A DNA stretch of 64,000 nt from Ridgeia piscesae (lineage: Eukaryota; Annelida; Polychaeta; Sabellida; Siboglinidae). The stretch lies in assembly GCA_025642075.2 (NCBI GenBank), contig JAODUO010000196.1, forward strand, positions 360,001-424,000, in the 5' to 3' direction. This document shows, piece by piece, positions 1 to 12,196 of this stretch. Position numbers and translations under genes: made by a program. The notes under the pieces are model-generated. The model had not been told where the DNA came from. It worked only from the letters and a program-made list of their open reading frames with translations, and did not search any database. Every line of letters starts with the position of its first letter. Positions within the stretch are counted from its first letter, which is position 1.

Positions 1-80
1 AGACGACGCCCGAACTACCCAAGACGTCGTCGCCCGTCGCAGGCGTGTCGACAGCGGCGACTGAGAAGTGGAGCGACTGC

Positions 81-1498
81 TGTCTACGGCGCAGGTATCT
101 GTCTGTGTCTACGGCGCAGGTATCTGTCTGTGTCTACGGCGCAGGTATCTGTCTGTGTCTACGGCGCAGGTATCTGTCTGTGTCTACGGCGCAGGTATCT
201 GTCTGTGTCTACGGCGCAGGTATCTGTCTGTGTCTATGGCGCAGGTATCTGTCTGTGTCTACGGCGCATGTATCTGTCTGTGTCTACGGCGCAGGTATCT
301 GTCTGTGTCTACGGCGCAGGTATCTGTCTGTGTCTATGGCGCAGGTATCTGTCTGTGTCTACGGCGCATGTATCTGTCTGTGTCTACGGCGCAGGTATCT
401 GTCTGTGTCTACGGCGCAGGTATCTGTCTGTGTCTACGGCGCATGTATCTGTCTGTGTCTACGGCGCAGGTATCTGTCTGTGTCTACGGCGCAGGTATCT
501 GTCTGTGTCTACGGCGCAGGTATCTGTCTGTGTCTACGGCGCAGGTATCTGTCTGTGTCTACGGCGCAGGTATCTGTCTGTGTCTATGGCGCAGGTATCT
601 GTCTGTGTCTACGGCGCAGGTATCTGTCTGTGTCTACGGCGCAGGTATCTGTCTGTGTCTATGGCGCAGGTATCTGTCTGTGTCTACGGCGCAGGTATCT
701 GTCTGTGTCTATGGCGCAGGTATATGTATGTGTCTATGGCGCAGGTATCTGTATGTGTCTATGGCGCAGGTATCTGTCTGTGTCTACGGCGCAGGTATCT
801 GTCTGTGTCTACGGCGCAGGTATCTGTCTGTGTCTACGGCGCAGGTATCTGTCTGTGTCTACGGCGCAGGTATCTGTCTGTGTCTACGGCGCATGTATCT
901 GTCTGTGTCTACGGCGCAGGTATCTGTCTGTGTCTACGGCGCAGGTATCTGTCTGTGTCTACGGCGCAGGTATCTGTCTGTGTCTACGGCGCAGGTATCT
1001 GTCTGTGTCTATGGCGCAGGTATCTGTCTGTGTCTACGGCGCAGGTATCTGTCTGTGTCTACGGCGCAGGTATCTCTCTGTGTTTACGGCGCAGGTATCT
1101 GTCTGTGTCTACGGCGCAGGTATCTGTCTGTGTCTATGGCGCAGGTATCTGTCTGTGTCTATGGCGCAGGTATCTGTCTGTGTCTACGGCGCAGGTATCT
1201 GTCTGAGTCTATGGCGCAGGTATATGTCTGTGTCTATGGCGCAGGTATCTGTCTGTGTCTATGGCGCAGGTATCTGTCTGTGTCTACGGCGCAGGTATAT
1301 GTCTGTGTCTACGACGCAGGTATCTGTCTGTATCTATGGCGCAGGTAGTTGTCTGTGTCTACGGTGCAGGTATCTGTCTGTGTCTACGGTGCAGGTATCT
1401 GTCTGTGTCTACGGCGCAGGTATCTGTCTGTGTCTATGGCGCAGGTATCTGTCTGTGTCTACGGCGCAGGTATCTGTCAGTGTTTACGGCGCAGGTAG
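81..1498 (+). repeat. 25-bp minisatellite, about 57 copies
   Basis: Tandem unit of 25 bp with core ggcgcaggtatctgtctgtg; variation is mostly C/T in the following tctaYggc and G/T in gcaKgt. Because 25 is not a multiple of three, all three plus frames stay open and give long false ORFs. It runs directly into a TG-rich tract. Confidence 0.97.
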
Positions 1499-1499
1499 A

Positions 1500-1501
1500 C
1501 A

Positions 1502-1536
<35 letters not shown>

Positions 1537-1686
1537 TTTGTGTGTTTGTTTGTGTGCGTGTGCGTGTTGTGCGTGTGCGTGGGCGTGTGCGTGCGCGTTG
1601 CATGCGTGTGCGTGTGTGTGTGCGTGTGTGTGTGCGTGTGCGTGGGCGTGTGCGTGCGCGTGCGCATGCGTGTGCGTGTGTGTGTT
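1500..1686 (+). repeat. (TG)n / TGCG-rich low-complexity tract
   Basis: Imperfect TG, TTTG and GCGTGT repeats that directly follow the 25-bp array. Confidence 0.95.
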
Positions 1687-3880
1687 TAACAGCCCACTAG
1701 AGGTTGTCTTACGGAAGACGAAGTTCGTAATGAAGACGTCCCCAACGAGATCAAATAAGCATCGGATCTGATTAATGTTCTACAATAATCACGAAGCACA
1801 AATTGGTGTGGTGCGTCCACGCATCACGACCTTCTGACCTTGCAAGGGACAGTGAGAGAGGAGACGAGGTACACAACAGAGTTGGGAAGACAACATGAAC
1901 GAGTGGACAGGACAGGAACGAGCCGACTCCCAAAGGGCTGCGAATAAGAGGGAAACTTGGAGAGAAATAGTTTTAAAAGCCGGCAGTAGTTCTCTAACGA
2001 TCTTGTCTCATAAGATCATGAGACAAGGTGTGATATATTGTGAACCTACATTCATATGCTCGATCTGACGGCGTCATGGAAGAGCTATCTTCGTGCAATT
2101 ATGCTTACAACGAGAGATGTTTAATAATAACCATTTACAAAAGCATAGCATTATGTAAGAGTATAGTACACGCGCATGCATGTACACATTAACGCAGGTA
2201 CAAACGCGCACACAGGCACGCGTGCAATCAAGACGCGTGCTCTTTCATCAAAAGTAAAACAACCCAGCCAAATGAAATAGTAAACTTCTAAAGTTAAATT
2301 TTAGTCGCATCGACTACAGCGGACTATGTTTGTCTTCCATGTAGACTCGGCGACGTCGAGTGTGACGTCACGACGATACGATGGGAAGCGGAAGTAGAGG
2401 CGACCGACACGATCCAACGACGGAAGTCTGCGACAAGATGTTAGACATCACATAGCTAGTAATAGCGACGTGGCAGAGCAAACTATCACGATAATCGAGA
2501 AACATTCAAAACGATGCCATCTTGAAGAGGGCGGGTAATTTCAACAAAGTTGACGCCTGCGAAAATATGACATGTGTTTGTGTGAAATGTTGACGTGCGG
2601 AACCGATTTATTAAATAACATGTCAAAATAAAATGCACGTAATATATTGTCTTCGCCTCTGCTTGTTAAGCACTTCAGCAGCAGCGTACATTTAGCACAT
2701 TGTACATTACATCTTGTTCAATGTGGTCGATGCGACTAAACGTTCAGTTTGGAATATGACACTTTTACATTGGGCTGTGTTGATTAACCTTTTGAGAGGC
2801 GCGCATCTTGTGTGCGTGCGTGCCTGTGTGTGTGAGCTCATACTGTACCCAGGTCAAGTATAGGTGCGTCGGTACACAAATTGTCAGATGGTACTTGCGT
2901 GGGGCGCTGTAGCCGAGTGGTTGGTTTGTTTACCCTACGTGTCATGTCCATTCCAGCCCGCACTGACCAGCGTGGCAGGGTGGACCAACAACATCAACAT
3001 GAAACGTATAACAAAGCCAACGGCCCCAGTCACCAGTAGCATTAAAAACGTTTATGACCAAGGGGGCGCTCTGATCAACTGAGAGGGTTCGTGCAGGGGG
3101 CGCGTGGAATGTCTGGGTCAAGAATAGTCGCCGAAATGGAGAGCAAGACTAAACATCTACGACGTGAGAACACCTCTAGGCGGCGAACAGACACACTAAC
3201 AGGGAGAAGAACCAAGGGAAGCCAGGGAGGTGTGGAATGGGATCGGGGTGGAAGAGGTGAGCAGAACACAGGAATGCTTCCAACCTTACAAAGTGGCCAC
3301 CTACTGTTCCACTCTAGGGCAAACAACGGCCAATCAGGCGTAGGCTTTCGCATGAACAAGAAATAGATTTATAGTGACGTAAACATTATCGGCTCCAGTG
3401 CAGTGTAGCGGGTCTTGTTCCATGGAAAACAAAACGCTACAAATTTAACGTAGTGCAAGTATATGCATGCAAAAGAAGAAGACAACAGATTCTACATGGA
3501 GATGTGCAAAGAAGAATCACGGCCGGCTGGACAGATTCGCCAAGGACTACGACATCTTCATGGGTAACTTTGGAAACTCATACGTATCTTCAGCAGCCAT
3601 ATATGTCTATATGGCGTGGAAACATGGACACTCAACCACCAAGCAAAGAACAATCTAGCAACAGGACAAACAAATTATGAAAAGAAGTATGTTAAACATC
3701 ACACCACGGGACAGAATAACACACATCTGGGTACGGGAAAAGACAAATGTCACGGACGTGATTGAAGAAGTCAAAAGACGGAAGTGGACATGGAAACCCT
3801 GGACACACACCTGGAGACGACATACCGAGGCCTTCCCCCAACCACGCAACACAGCGGCTGTAAAATGGTGATGATGATAA
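1687..3880. other. no supported gene; possible tRNA-like box
   Basis: No convincing coding homology on either strand. Short open frames around 3075-3366 and 3453-3680 match nothing I recognise. At about 2908 the sequence tagccgagtggttgg resembles a pol III A box, but no good B box follows, so a SINE fragment is only possible. Confidence 0.4.
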
Positions 3881-3886
3881 TGACAC

Positions 3887-4075
3887 CTGGGAATCGTTTC
3901 ACTAAGATAAAATGCTCTTAAAGAACATTCATTAAACAAATCCATTGTTAAGTTAAATGGGTTTTTTCAAAACGCAAATATCACTGTTAATGATCGAAGC
4001 TGATTTTTAAGTGTACAATCGGATTGAAGAGCTCTTATTCTTAACAACGTTAGCGAAATGGTCCCCTGGTCTCAT
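3887..4075. mobile_element. MITE-like repeat with inverted ends (copy 1)
   Basis: The left end cctgggaatcgtttcactaa and the right end, read in reverse as ccaggggaccatttcgctaa, form an imperfect terminal inverted repeat. The interior has gctcttaa and ccattgttaa motifs shared with copies at 16197-16477 and 19218-19490. Confidence 0.6.
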
Positions 4076-4078
4076 GCA

Positions 4079-4905
4079 ATGGCTCATAGGCGGGTGTCGG
4101 GGAGGGGGTTTGGTGGTACGTGCCCCCTAAACCTTTGAAATTTTGCCTTGCTGTGTCTGCATTAACTGGTGTTCGCCTATATGTTCTGAAATGCCCCCAG
4201 ACGTTGTGAAGTTGTGAATGACGCCAATATTTTAATGGCACCCGCCTTCCCGTCTTCCGCTAAATTAACTATGAACAGCATACCCCCATCCTGTCTTCTA
4301 ATGTCATCCGTTTGTCGAGAAAGCGATGTCACCCGCTACCCAACTACTCCCGTCTCTCAGTCACGTCAGTCACCCTCAGGCTCGTTGCCATTTGCAATTG
4401 TCAAAAACTGTGGTATGTTTTTGTATTGTTCACAAGGTACTGTACACAAGGTACTGTGTACAAGGTACTGTGTACAAGGTACTGTGTACAAGGTACTGTG
4501 TACAAGGTACTGTACACAAGGTACTGTGTACAAGGTACTTTGGGACACAAGGTACTGGCTCATAGGCGGGTGTCGGGGAGGGGGTTTGGTGGTACGTGCC
4601 CCCTAAACCTTTGAAATTTTGCCTTGCTGTGTCTGCATTAACTGGTGTTCGCCTATATGTTCTGAAATGCCCCCAGACGTTGTGAAGTTGTGAATGACGC
4701 CAATATTTTAATGGCACCCGCCTTCCCGTCTTCCGCTAAATTAACTATGAACAGCATACCCCCATCCTGTCTTCTAATGTCATCCGTTTGTCGAGAAAGC
4801 GATGTCACCCGCTACCCAACTACTCCCGTCTCTCAGTCACGTCAGTCACCCTCAGGCTCGTTGCCATTTGCAATTGTCAAAAACTGTGCTATGTTTTTGT
4901 ATTGT
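4079..4905. repeat. 476-bp tandem duplication
   Basis: The segment beginning ggctcataggcgggtgtcgg at 4080 recurs at 4556 almost unchanged (offset 476 bp). A difference I noticed is gtggtatg versus gtgctatg near 4412/4888. Each copy ends in a GTAC-rich short array, so the duplicated block includes its own minisatellite. Confidence 0.93.
4434..4556. repeat. 14-bp GTAC-rich minisatellite, first block
   Basis: Units aaggtactgtgtac and aaggtactgtacac, about nine copies. Units are nearly palindromic around GTAC. Confidence 0.93.
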
Positions 4906-5358
4906 TCACAAGGTACTGTACACAAGGTACTGTGTACAAGGTACTGTGTACAAGGTACTGTGTACAAGGTACTGTGTACAAGGTACTGTACACAAGGTAC
5001 TGTGTACAAGGTACTGTGTACAAGGTACTGTGTACAAGGTACTGTACAAGGTACTGTGTACAAGGTACTGTACACAAGGTACTGTGTACAAGGTACTGTA
5101 CACAAGGTACTGTGTACAAGGTACTGTGACAAGGTACTGTGTACAAGGTACTGTGTACAAGGTACTGTACACAAGGTACTGTGTACAAGGTACTGTGTAC
5201 AAGGTACTGTGTACAAGGTACTGTGTACAAGGTACTGTACACAAGGTACTGTACACAAGGTACTGTGTACAAGGTACTGTACAAGGTACTGTGTACAAGG
5301 TACTGTGTACAAGGTACTGTACACAAGGTACTGTACACAAGGTACTGTACACAAGGTC
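4906..5358. repeat. 14-bp GTAC-rich minisatellite, second block
   Basis: Same unit as the first block, about 32 copies including 12-bp variants. False ORFs occur on both strands because the unit and its complement look alike. Confidence 0.94.
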
Positions 5359-5788
5359 TTCCATCCCAACACCCGTCTTTGGTTTGTTTCTCCGGTGTTT
5401 CTACCCAGTCTCGTCACCTCGACCATTTCATTCTGTGCTGTTCACCCGATTCTGCTAATGAAATTCAAGTGTGTTTAGTGAAGACTGTGCAGTTTGTATG
5501 GTTAGTGCAGCTGTCAGTCATTTAACGTGTCAGCTTGTTTACGTGATCTTATCCGAACTTAGACACAGGCCTGCGACATGGTATGTTTAAAAATACTAAT
5601 AAACAAAAAAGGAACAATACGAGACCCTCGACAAAATTAGCGTCTACAACTCGTGAGATCATTAAGAGCATAGGTGAATAGGTCTCGGTATAGTGAAAAC
5701 TACATAAAACTATAGAAAGTACGATACATAAATATATTGATAGATAGATAAATAGATGGATAGACTAATAGACGGATAGATGTATCTA
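5359..5788. other. no gene seen
   Basis: AT-rich sequence between the GTAC array and the tetranucleotide repeat. It ends in a gata/gatg-rich transition (5730-5788) that grades into (GGAC)n. Confidence 0.5.
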
Positions 5789-5972
5789 GACGGACGGACG
5801 GACGGACGGACGGACGGACGGACGGACGGACGGACGGACGGACGGACGGACGGACGGACGGACGGACGGACGGACGGACGGACGGACGGACGGACGGACG
5901 GACGGACGGACGGACGGACGGACGGACGGACGGACGGACGGACGGACGGACGGACGGACGGACGGACGGACG
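5789..5972. repeat. (GGAC)n microsatellite, about 46 copies
   Basis: Uninterrupted tetranucleotide ggac. The same motif recurs at 44229-44360 and 53565-53659 in this window. Confidence 0.98.
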
Positions 5973-6579
5973 CTTAAACAAAAAGGAAAAAAGGCACTCT
6001 ACTAACAATTTATGGGCCGGTGACTTGTATATAAGGTTAAAGTAACTAGATGTGATTTGTGCAGCTGAGAAGGCAGTCTGTGGCAAGTTGAAGATATTCA
6101 CCTGCCTGTTTGTTTTTTAAAGATGTTTCTCTGTTGAAGGTGGACTACCAGACGAGAGGGTCAATGAGTTCATTCACCCGGCGTCGCAGGGAGTTATGCA
6201 CTGTCTCGTAGCAAGGTGTGCCACAGAGGTAAATAAAAGTGGTGGTGTGACAAGAGTTAATTAAAATTGGTTTGGACGACTACATTTTAATAAATCTAGG
6301 GGTGTCCGCGTAATGCGCTCGTCTCAGTCGTCTGTGACTGGAATGGTCGAAGTCAGGCTGTCATTTTAATCTGACGTAACAGGACAAACGTAATTAACAA
6401 CAAAACTACTTCAGTATAAGCGCTGCACAAAAACAAGGTACTTAAAAAGAGCGCTTTCCAATAGAAATAATGTAATAACACAGGGCTGTACGTTTATTCC
6501 AGACTCAACAACAAATAAGCCTACAGAAGATGCCGAACAATGACACAAAAACAAACTCGTACTACAGTCTTTATAATAA

Positions 6580-6583
<4 letters not shown>
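5973..6583. other. no gene seen
   Basis: Unique AT-rich sequence without coding similarity or repeats that I can recognise. Confidence 0.5.
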
Positions 6584-6631
<48 letters not shown>

Positions 6632-6655
6632 TATGACGCAGACACGCACGCACGC

Positions 6656-6696
<41 letters not shown>

Positions 6697-6703
6697 CACC
6701 ACG

Positions 6704-6738
<35 letters not shown>
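6584..6738. repeat. compound microsatellite (TA)n-(GCAC)n-(CA)n
   Basis: (TA)n at 6584-6628, (ACGC)n at about 6641-6699, (CA)n at 6707-6738. Confidence 0.96.
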
Positions 6739-6740
<2 letters not shown>

Positions 6741-7042
6741 GATCTTAGCCCCGTTAAGACGGACATCCAGATGGGCTCTCAAACCTGCGCACCAACGATG
6801 AACAAACCAATAACCATCATATAATTATAGTTCGCCAACGAATTGTTAGCACCTTTGTCGTAGACGTTTTATTCTGGGATTTCCTTTTTGTTGTCTAAGT
6901 TAGAAAGCTGCCGATAGACTATCGCTGGTTCAATTGGCCGATCTTCGAAATAGGCGAAACAACTGTGATGTGTGAGTGACTATGAAATGATAATACACAT
7001 TTAACTATCGAAAATACAGTAACGAAAAACGGGTGGTGGTTG

Positions 7043-7074
7043 TTTTGGGCGGGTCTCGAACGCAGGTCCCCTAC
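7043..7074 (-). repeat. possible tRNA-derived SINE fragment split by a hAT element
   Basis: Read on the minus strand, ctgcgttcgagacccgccc resembles a pol III B box. The hAT-type element is inserted beside it. Confidence 0.35.
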
Positions 7075-7710
7075 CAGACATGGGGTCAAATACATGGAAA
7101 TGTAATTAAATACAAATACCTTTGAGGGATTCAAATACAATTACAAATACTTTTAAATACAAATGTATTTAAATACAAACACATTGGAAAGTATTTCAAA
7201 TACGTTTTCAAATACTTTTCATTTTCAGGAAAAGAAAATCAACTGATATATTGAGACTTCTAGTTTATAGGCATAATTAGTGTTTTGCTCATATTATGAC
7301 AGGCAGACCAGACCAGTGCTGAGCCAAAATATGTTGTTTGTTATGTTAAACCAGGAGGTCCATAATAAAATGCTTATGTTGCCCGCAGAAGAGACACTGC
7401 TAATAACTAGTAGGATGCTGTGAGGAACTGTGACAACTCAACTTCAAAGTCAGCCAGGAATCCAGAATAGTCTGGTACCAGCTTGGAGCCTGACTAAAGA
7501 ACAAAGGGGACATTGACCTATGGTCACTGTCAGGAGCTAATCCATCCTCTGGCTCTGAGCAAACAATGTATTTGAAAAAGTATTTGAAAAAGTCAACTAC
7601 TTTAGGAAAGTAGTTAAATACAAACACATTTTATTTTTAAACATCACATACAAATACTTTTAAAAAGTATTTAAATACTTCGAAATACATATATATTTGA
7701 CCCATGTCTG
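7075..7710. mobile_element. non-autonomous hAT-type element, 636 bp
   Basis: Termini cagacatgggGtcaaata and its inverted copy tatttgacccatgtctg. It is flanked by an 8-bp target duplication, tcccctac (7067-7074) and ttccctac (7711-7718), 7 of 8 matching. The sub-terminal parts are full of aaatac/gtattt motifs. There is no transposase ORF. An 8-bp duplication with CAG..CTG ends is typical of hAT. Confidence 0.75.
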
Positions 7711-7718
7711 TTCCCTAC

Positions 7719-8591
7719 ATTTAATTTACATTGACCCCGGCGCAGTAAATGTCCTGTATATGCTAAGGACACGACAACATCGACGTTAGAAAGCTTCATA
7801 ACACACAATTTATTCACTTTCAGCTGTTGTCAATATTCACATCCCGTATGCGAGCCCTTGCAACGGACAGATCCACCCAGCAACATGAATGACCGAGCAC
7901 AACCGAGTAACTGACACAGCAGTGTCCGTCTTTACAAACACGATCTCCAAGTCACGCCGTCAACGATGCCATGTCTGAAGACTATCTGGACACGCACGGT
8001 TCTGGTCGTGCAGTCGGATGCCGCCGCGCGTGAATAAATCATCCTTATCAATGCCACTCGCTGCCAGGAACCCTTCTGTATAGCAGTTGGCTCTCGACGT
8101 AATGCAGTCTTAGAACAGACACTGTCAGAATCATTATAGTTTTCACTTGTTATTTAATGTCATGTTTACCATCATGTCGGTAGGCGTACGCCGTGGTTGG
8201 GTGTATTATTAACACATGCAAATGTATTAGTAACGTGTGAAAATATCAGTATTAAAATAAAAATGACATGTCTGAATATATAGATGCCCGCTGTTATTGT
8301 ATATTTAATCAACCAGGAACATGGAACGTCACCACGACCTATTTCAAAAAACACATCGGCCTACCATTAATGACATATTATATATTTATATCGCAGAATA
8401 AGTACAGAACAAGTACAATTATGTTGGGGAATCAGAATATTGATAGCAAAGAATTCGTCGGCATTACTGTTTACTGTCCCCACCAGTCTCAGGTAACACT
8501 ACACGGCACTTTGTGAAGGTCCACCCATGAGCAAATACAGACAGAGAAAGACCGGATGTCCAGTTACCCTGGTGCCCACTTACCCTAAAAC
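7719..8591. other. no supported gene
   Basis: No homology recognised. The frame at 8268-8516 on the plus strand has no supporting features. Confidence 0.45.
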
Positions 8592-8703
8592 ACAATAGTA
8601 GGGTCTAGAATTGCACTTTCGTGACCATTCTTTGGCTACTAATGTTTGACGATTGATTTGACTTCTTTGGACCATTTAAACAAGATTTAGCCCCCCGGTC
8701 CCT

Positions 8704-11253
8704 CTAAAAATCCTCCTCCTCCACCTCCTCGCTGTCATCTTCCCCGCTCTCTTCAGCTGGCCCTGGTGCAGATAGGTGCGTCGAGCATGCAGGTCGCGTG
8801 TGGCGGACAGGGCGACAGCGATCACACACCAGCTCCCAGCCATGTCCGAGTGGCGAGGGGTGGTGCTTCGAGGACGGGTGGCGCATTAGATATGCCAAGT
8901 AGTTGGCGCGGAGGCAGTGTTGACGTAGGCTGTCTGCATCTGGAGGGAGGCAGCTCACTGATTTGTTCTTCATTCTCTTCCACTTCGCGACTCGGGCCTC
9001 AGCTATGGTGCTACTCTTGTTGTCGCCGTAGATGACATGTCGTGTGAACTCGAAGAGCTGCTCTACCACCTCCTCCTAAAGGTCAAGGCTCTCTCCGCAC
9101 GGCGACAGCTGTCGTCGCGCCACAGGGTTCTTCGCCACCTGGTCATACACCGACCTCTTACCCTTACCGTAGAAGCCTGAGTTGGCATCACAGCCAGTCA
9201 TACAGTGCAGCAGCGTCTGCCATCTCGTCATTTACCAGACCTCGGCAGAAGATCGTCTGCTGTTTTGTCTTGCTACAGATCCTACCTGCCAGCTGCTGCC
9301 AGAGGACTGCTGCCGCGACATAGGCATCTGTATCAGAGGCATAAACGACAACTGGGCCAGTGTAGCCTGACTCGCGCAGGGCCAGTGTAGCCTGACTCGT
9401 AAGCGGAGAAGATGACAGTATCAGCCTCAGACTGGTCAAATCTGTAATTCTGCATCGGTTGCTGGGTTGACACGTTGATGCAGTGGGAGCCAACTGAGTA
9501 GATAGTCTCTGCACCAACACTCGGTGCTAGGTCGGTCAGGTAGTTGCATATCAATTTGTGCAGCCGCCCCTTGTTGCTGACGCTTCACAGCAGCGTTTTG
9601 AACGCACTGGCGATTTCATGTAGGTGTTGGGGACATGTGTCTTACCCTGCACCCGCAGGTCTCGCTCGTCGTCTTTAGTCGAGTATGCTGCGTCGTACGG
9701 GTCGTTCACACAGATGACACGGTCAGCATCGCCATGGCGGGCAAGGATGATGGATGACACCTTGTGCACGTAATCCGACCACTTGTATGGGTGGCCATCT
9801 TGTGTCTGCCGATCTTCTGCTGTTGGAGTTGCCATACTCCAGATCATATCCATGTCGACAAGAGCGACGTAGGGTTCCTGTAGGACTATATATTGCAGAG
9901 AGAGCATCTGGATGAGCTTGTTCTTTCGCGTTCTCCTGTATGTGCCGTTGGAGTTGACTAAGGCCATACACTCATCATCAAGGCGATGTTCCAGCAACTG
10001 GGGCAGGTCCACCCATTGACTGATCTCAACCAGGTTGATCACTGCCTTAAGAGCAGTCCGCCCCATCTCAAAAGCTGTCGCCGTGAGTTCCTCCCCTGGC
10101 TTCTTCGCGCCTGGTTCCTTGGCAAACGTCAACCATTTGCTCAGAGGAACAGATGCATGGAGGGAGGTGTTCTTACTGAACACCCGCTCTCGCAAGACGC
10201 TGGTCAGTGTTTCCTCCCCCGCAGCACGTGTTGAGTTGAAGTCCGCAACGAGCTTACCAGATGCAGGCATGGCTGACTGTAGGGTGCCGAGGGTGGTGAG
10301 GCCGGGTCGATCGGGAGGGAGTCGAATTCTTGCATGCATGTGACCAGGTCCTGCACACACTGCTCATCTTATCGCATCCGTTTTGGGCCGCATTCTACGT
10401 GCTTCCTCTTTGCATCTTTTCGATTGACCAGGACGACGTTGTAAGCCGCATTGTTCTCATCACATTTCTGGAGTGCACCAGCAGTTGCTTCTCATTCTGG
10501 AGGATGGTGAGCCAGTCAGACTTCATTTTGCTGCCCTTGTTCATGGTACACTCACTCCACATGTCCTAGGCCATGTTGGAGTAGGGGTTGCCTGGATGGA
10601 TCGAGTGAAGTCAGTGCGAATGTAGGCGACTTGATCAACAAGGAGAGCTGTCGCCATAGCCTAGAAATCAGGCAGCCACCTCCGGTACCTATTGTTGTCG
10701 TACGCTAACACCCATGGCATCATGGCGCGCAGAGAGCTGACGTACTCGTCCCAGTTGAAAATGTGGACTGCGTGCACATTCTGCATCAGCGTGTCCGTCA
10801 TGGACAGGAAGTCCCTTCAGTAGTCCGCCATGTCACTGGCCTTCGTCTGGGTGAAGATGTTGGTGATGAGGCTCTCAAGGTCAGCGTCCTCTTCCAGTGC
10901 CGCGTGGTCAGCCGCGTGGTCAGCAACGCGGGGTTCTTCGGAGAGACTCGTATTTCTCAGAATCTGAAGGTTCTCCCTTGTCTCATCAGCCAGGTCGGGC
11001 GTGAGCATCCCCTTCACCAGCTGACTGATGAGCGCCTCATACATGAGCCTCGAGCTACGCAGCCCCCTCTTGTAATGTTATACATGAGCCACAACCAAAG
11101 CAGCCCCCTCTTGTAATGTTTGCCTTTCAGCGCACGATTGACGGAGCCCTCCGCCACGAGTACCTCTCCTAGCTCAATCCCCTTGTAGCGCTTGTATATA
11201 GCGCTCATCGTCACACATTGTGTGGACGGGTCCAAGAAAGGGCACAATGTCAC
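8704..11253 (-). pseudogene. degraded transposon-borne protein of an invertebrate repeat family
   Basis: Several minus-strand frames join, with frameshifts and stops, into one long protein. The N-terminal part (11253-10810) has MTLCPFLDPSTQCV and LTPDLADETRENLQ. The middle part (10360-9551) has KWSDYVHKVSSIILARHGDA and CVNDPYDAAYSTKDDERDLR. Then come DQSEADTVIFSAYESGYTG and SDTDAYVAAAVLWQQLAG (9520-9188), MTGCDANSGFYGKGKRSVYD (about 9210-9130), an internal TAG at about 9078, and the C-terminal part (9069-8704) with LPPDADSLRQHCLRANYLAY, ending in an acidic tail whose stop overlaps the left inverted repeat. From memory the family recurs as an uncharacterised repetitive ORF in marine invertebrates. 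The spaced DTDxY...TGCD motifs recall metal-dependent nuclease folds, which is inference. Confidence 0.7.
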
Positions 11254-11539
11254 AGGATTTGTTTGGGTTTTCAGTCTTTAGCAGGGCAATGAAGACGTAC
11301 ACGGGATGTTCACCATTATTTATCATGTCGGGCAGCGGGGTTCTCGTTCCCTTTATATTCGTTGGGTCCAGGACTTCGATTCCTTAACCATTATATATTA
11401 TGTTGAAGATGACCCTGGAATGACCATGACCATACCACGTGACCTCAATTCGCTCAGTCACCTTCATAAATTGCACCAGCGCATCGATTTAACAGAAATA
11501 GTGTGTCTTGGTCAACGTACCCCGAAAAAGCGTCTTCAT

Positions 11540-12060
11540 TTATGCTTCTAGGTGCTCTGGTTCAAAAGTTACGTTTTCTTTATACCAGATGGCGGCCGTC
11601 TTGGATTTATGGGTAAAAATTATGTCATAACGTGAAACTTATATCAAAATCCTCGTTGTCGACATATCCGAAAAAAATTCTGCATACCTGCTTCTATGTG
11701 CTTTGGTTCAAAAGTTACGTTTTCTTTATACCGGTTGGCGGCCGTCTTGGATTTATGGGTAAAAATTATGTCATAACGTGAAACTTATATCAAAATCCTC
11801 GTTGTCGACATATCCGAAAAAAATTCTGCATACCTGCTTCTATGTGCTTTGGTTCAAAAGTTACGTTTTCGTTCTACCAGATGGCGGTCATCTTAGATTT
11901 ATGGGTCAACATGATGTCATAGCGTCAAACTGATGTCAGAATCGAAATCTTCGTGGAAGACTTACCCGAAAAAGTGTCTTCATACGTGATTTTGGGCGCT
12001 TTGGTTCAATAGTAAATTTTTCGAGATGGTGCCAGCGGCCATTTTGGATTTGGCCCTCTG
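11540..12060. repeat. three tandem ~155-170 bp repeats inside the transposon
   Basis: Each copy contains tggttcaaaagttacgtttt, gatggcggccgtcttggatt-like and tcataacgtgaaactta-like blocks. The first two are close and the third is diverged. Confidence 0.85.
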
Positions 12061-12196
12061 GCGGAAAATGCCAGCATTCTTGAGAGGGACCGGGGGAGGG
12101 CTAAATCTTTTTTAAATGGTCCATAGTCAAATCAGTCGTCAAACCTTAGTAGCCAAAGAATGGTCACGAAACTGCCATTCTGGACCCTACTACAAT

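Larger units (their letters stand above)
8597..12191 (-). mobile_element. 3.6-kb DNA transposon with 109-bp terminal inverted repeats
   Basis: The terminal inverted repeats are 8597-8705 and 12083-12191, highly similar (shared blocks include gtgaccattctttggctact and ccggtccctct). The element starts agtagggtc and ends gaccctact. It is flanked by a perfect 5-bp duplication ACAAT at 8592-8596 and 12192-12196. Inside is a broken minus-strand coding region (about 8704-11250) and, at the right end, three copies of a roughly 155-170 bp repeat. The superfamily is not identified. 5-bp duplications are known for Transib, but the protein does not look like a Transib transposase to me. Confidence 0.82.

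Noticed and set aside
45..1700. Cys-rich repeat protein of 551 codons
   Set aside because: The 25-bp array is open in all plus frames, with identical peptides shifted between frames.
5700..6101. PSVR-repeat protein from the (GGAC)n tract, and similar ones at 44171 and 53528
   Set aside because: Tetranucleotide repeat translated in frame. No biological support.
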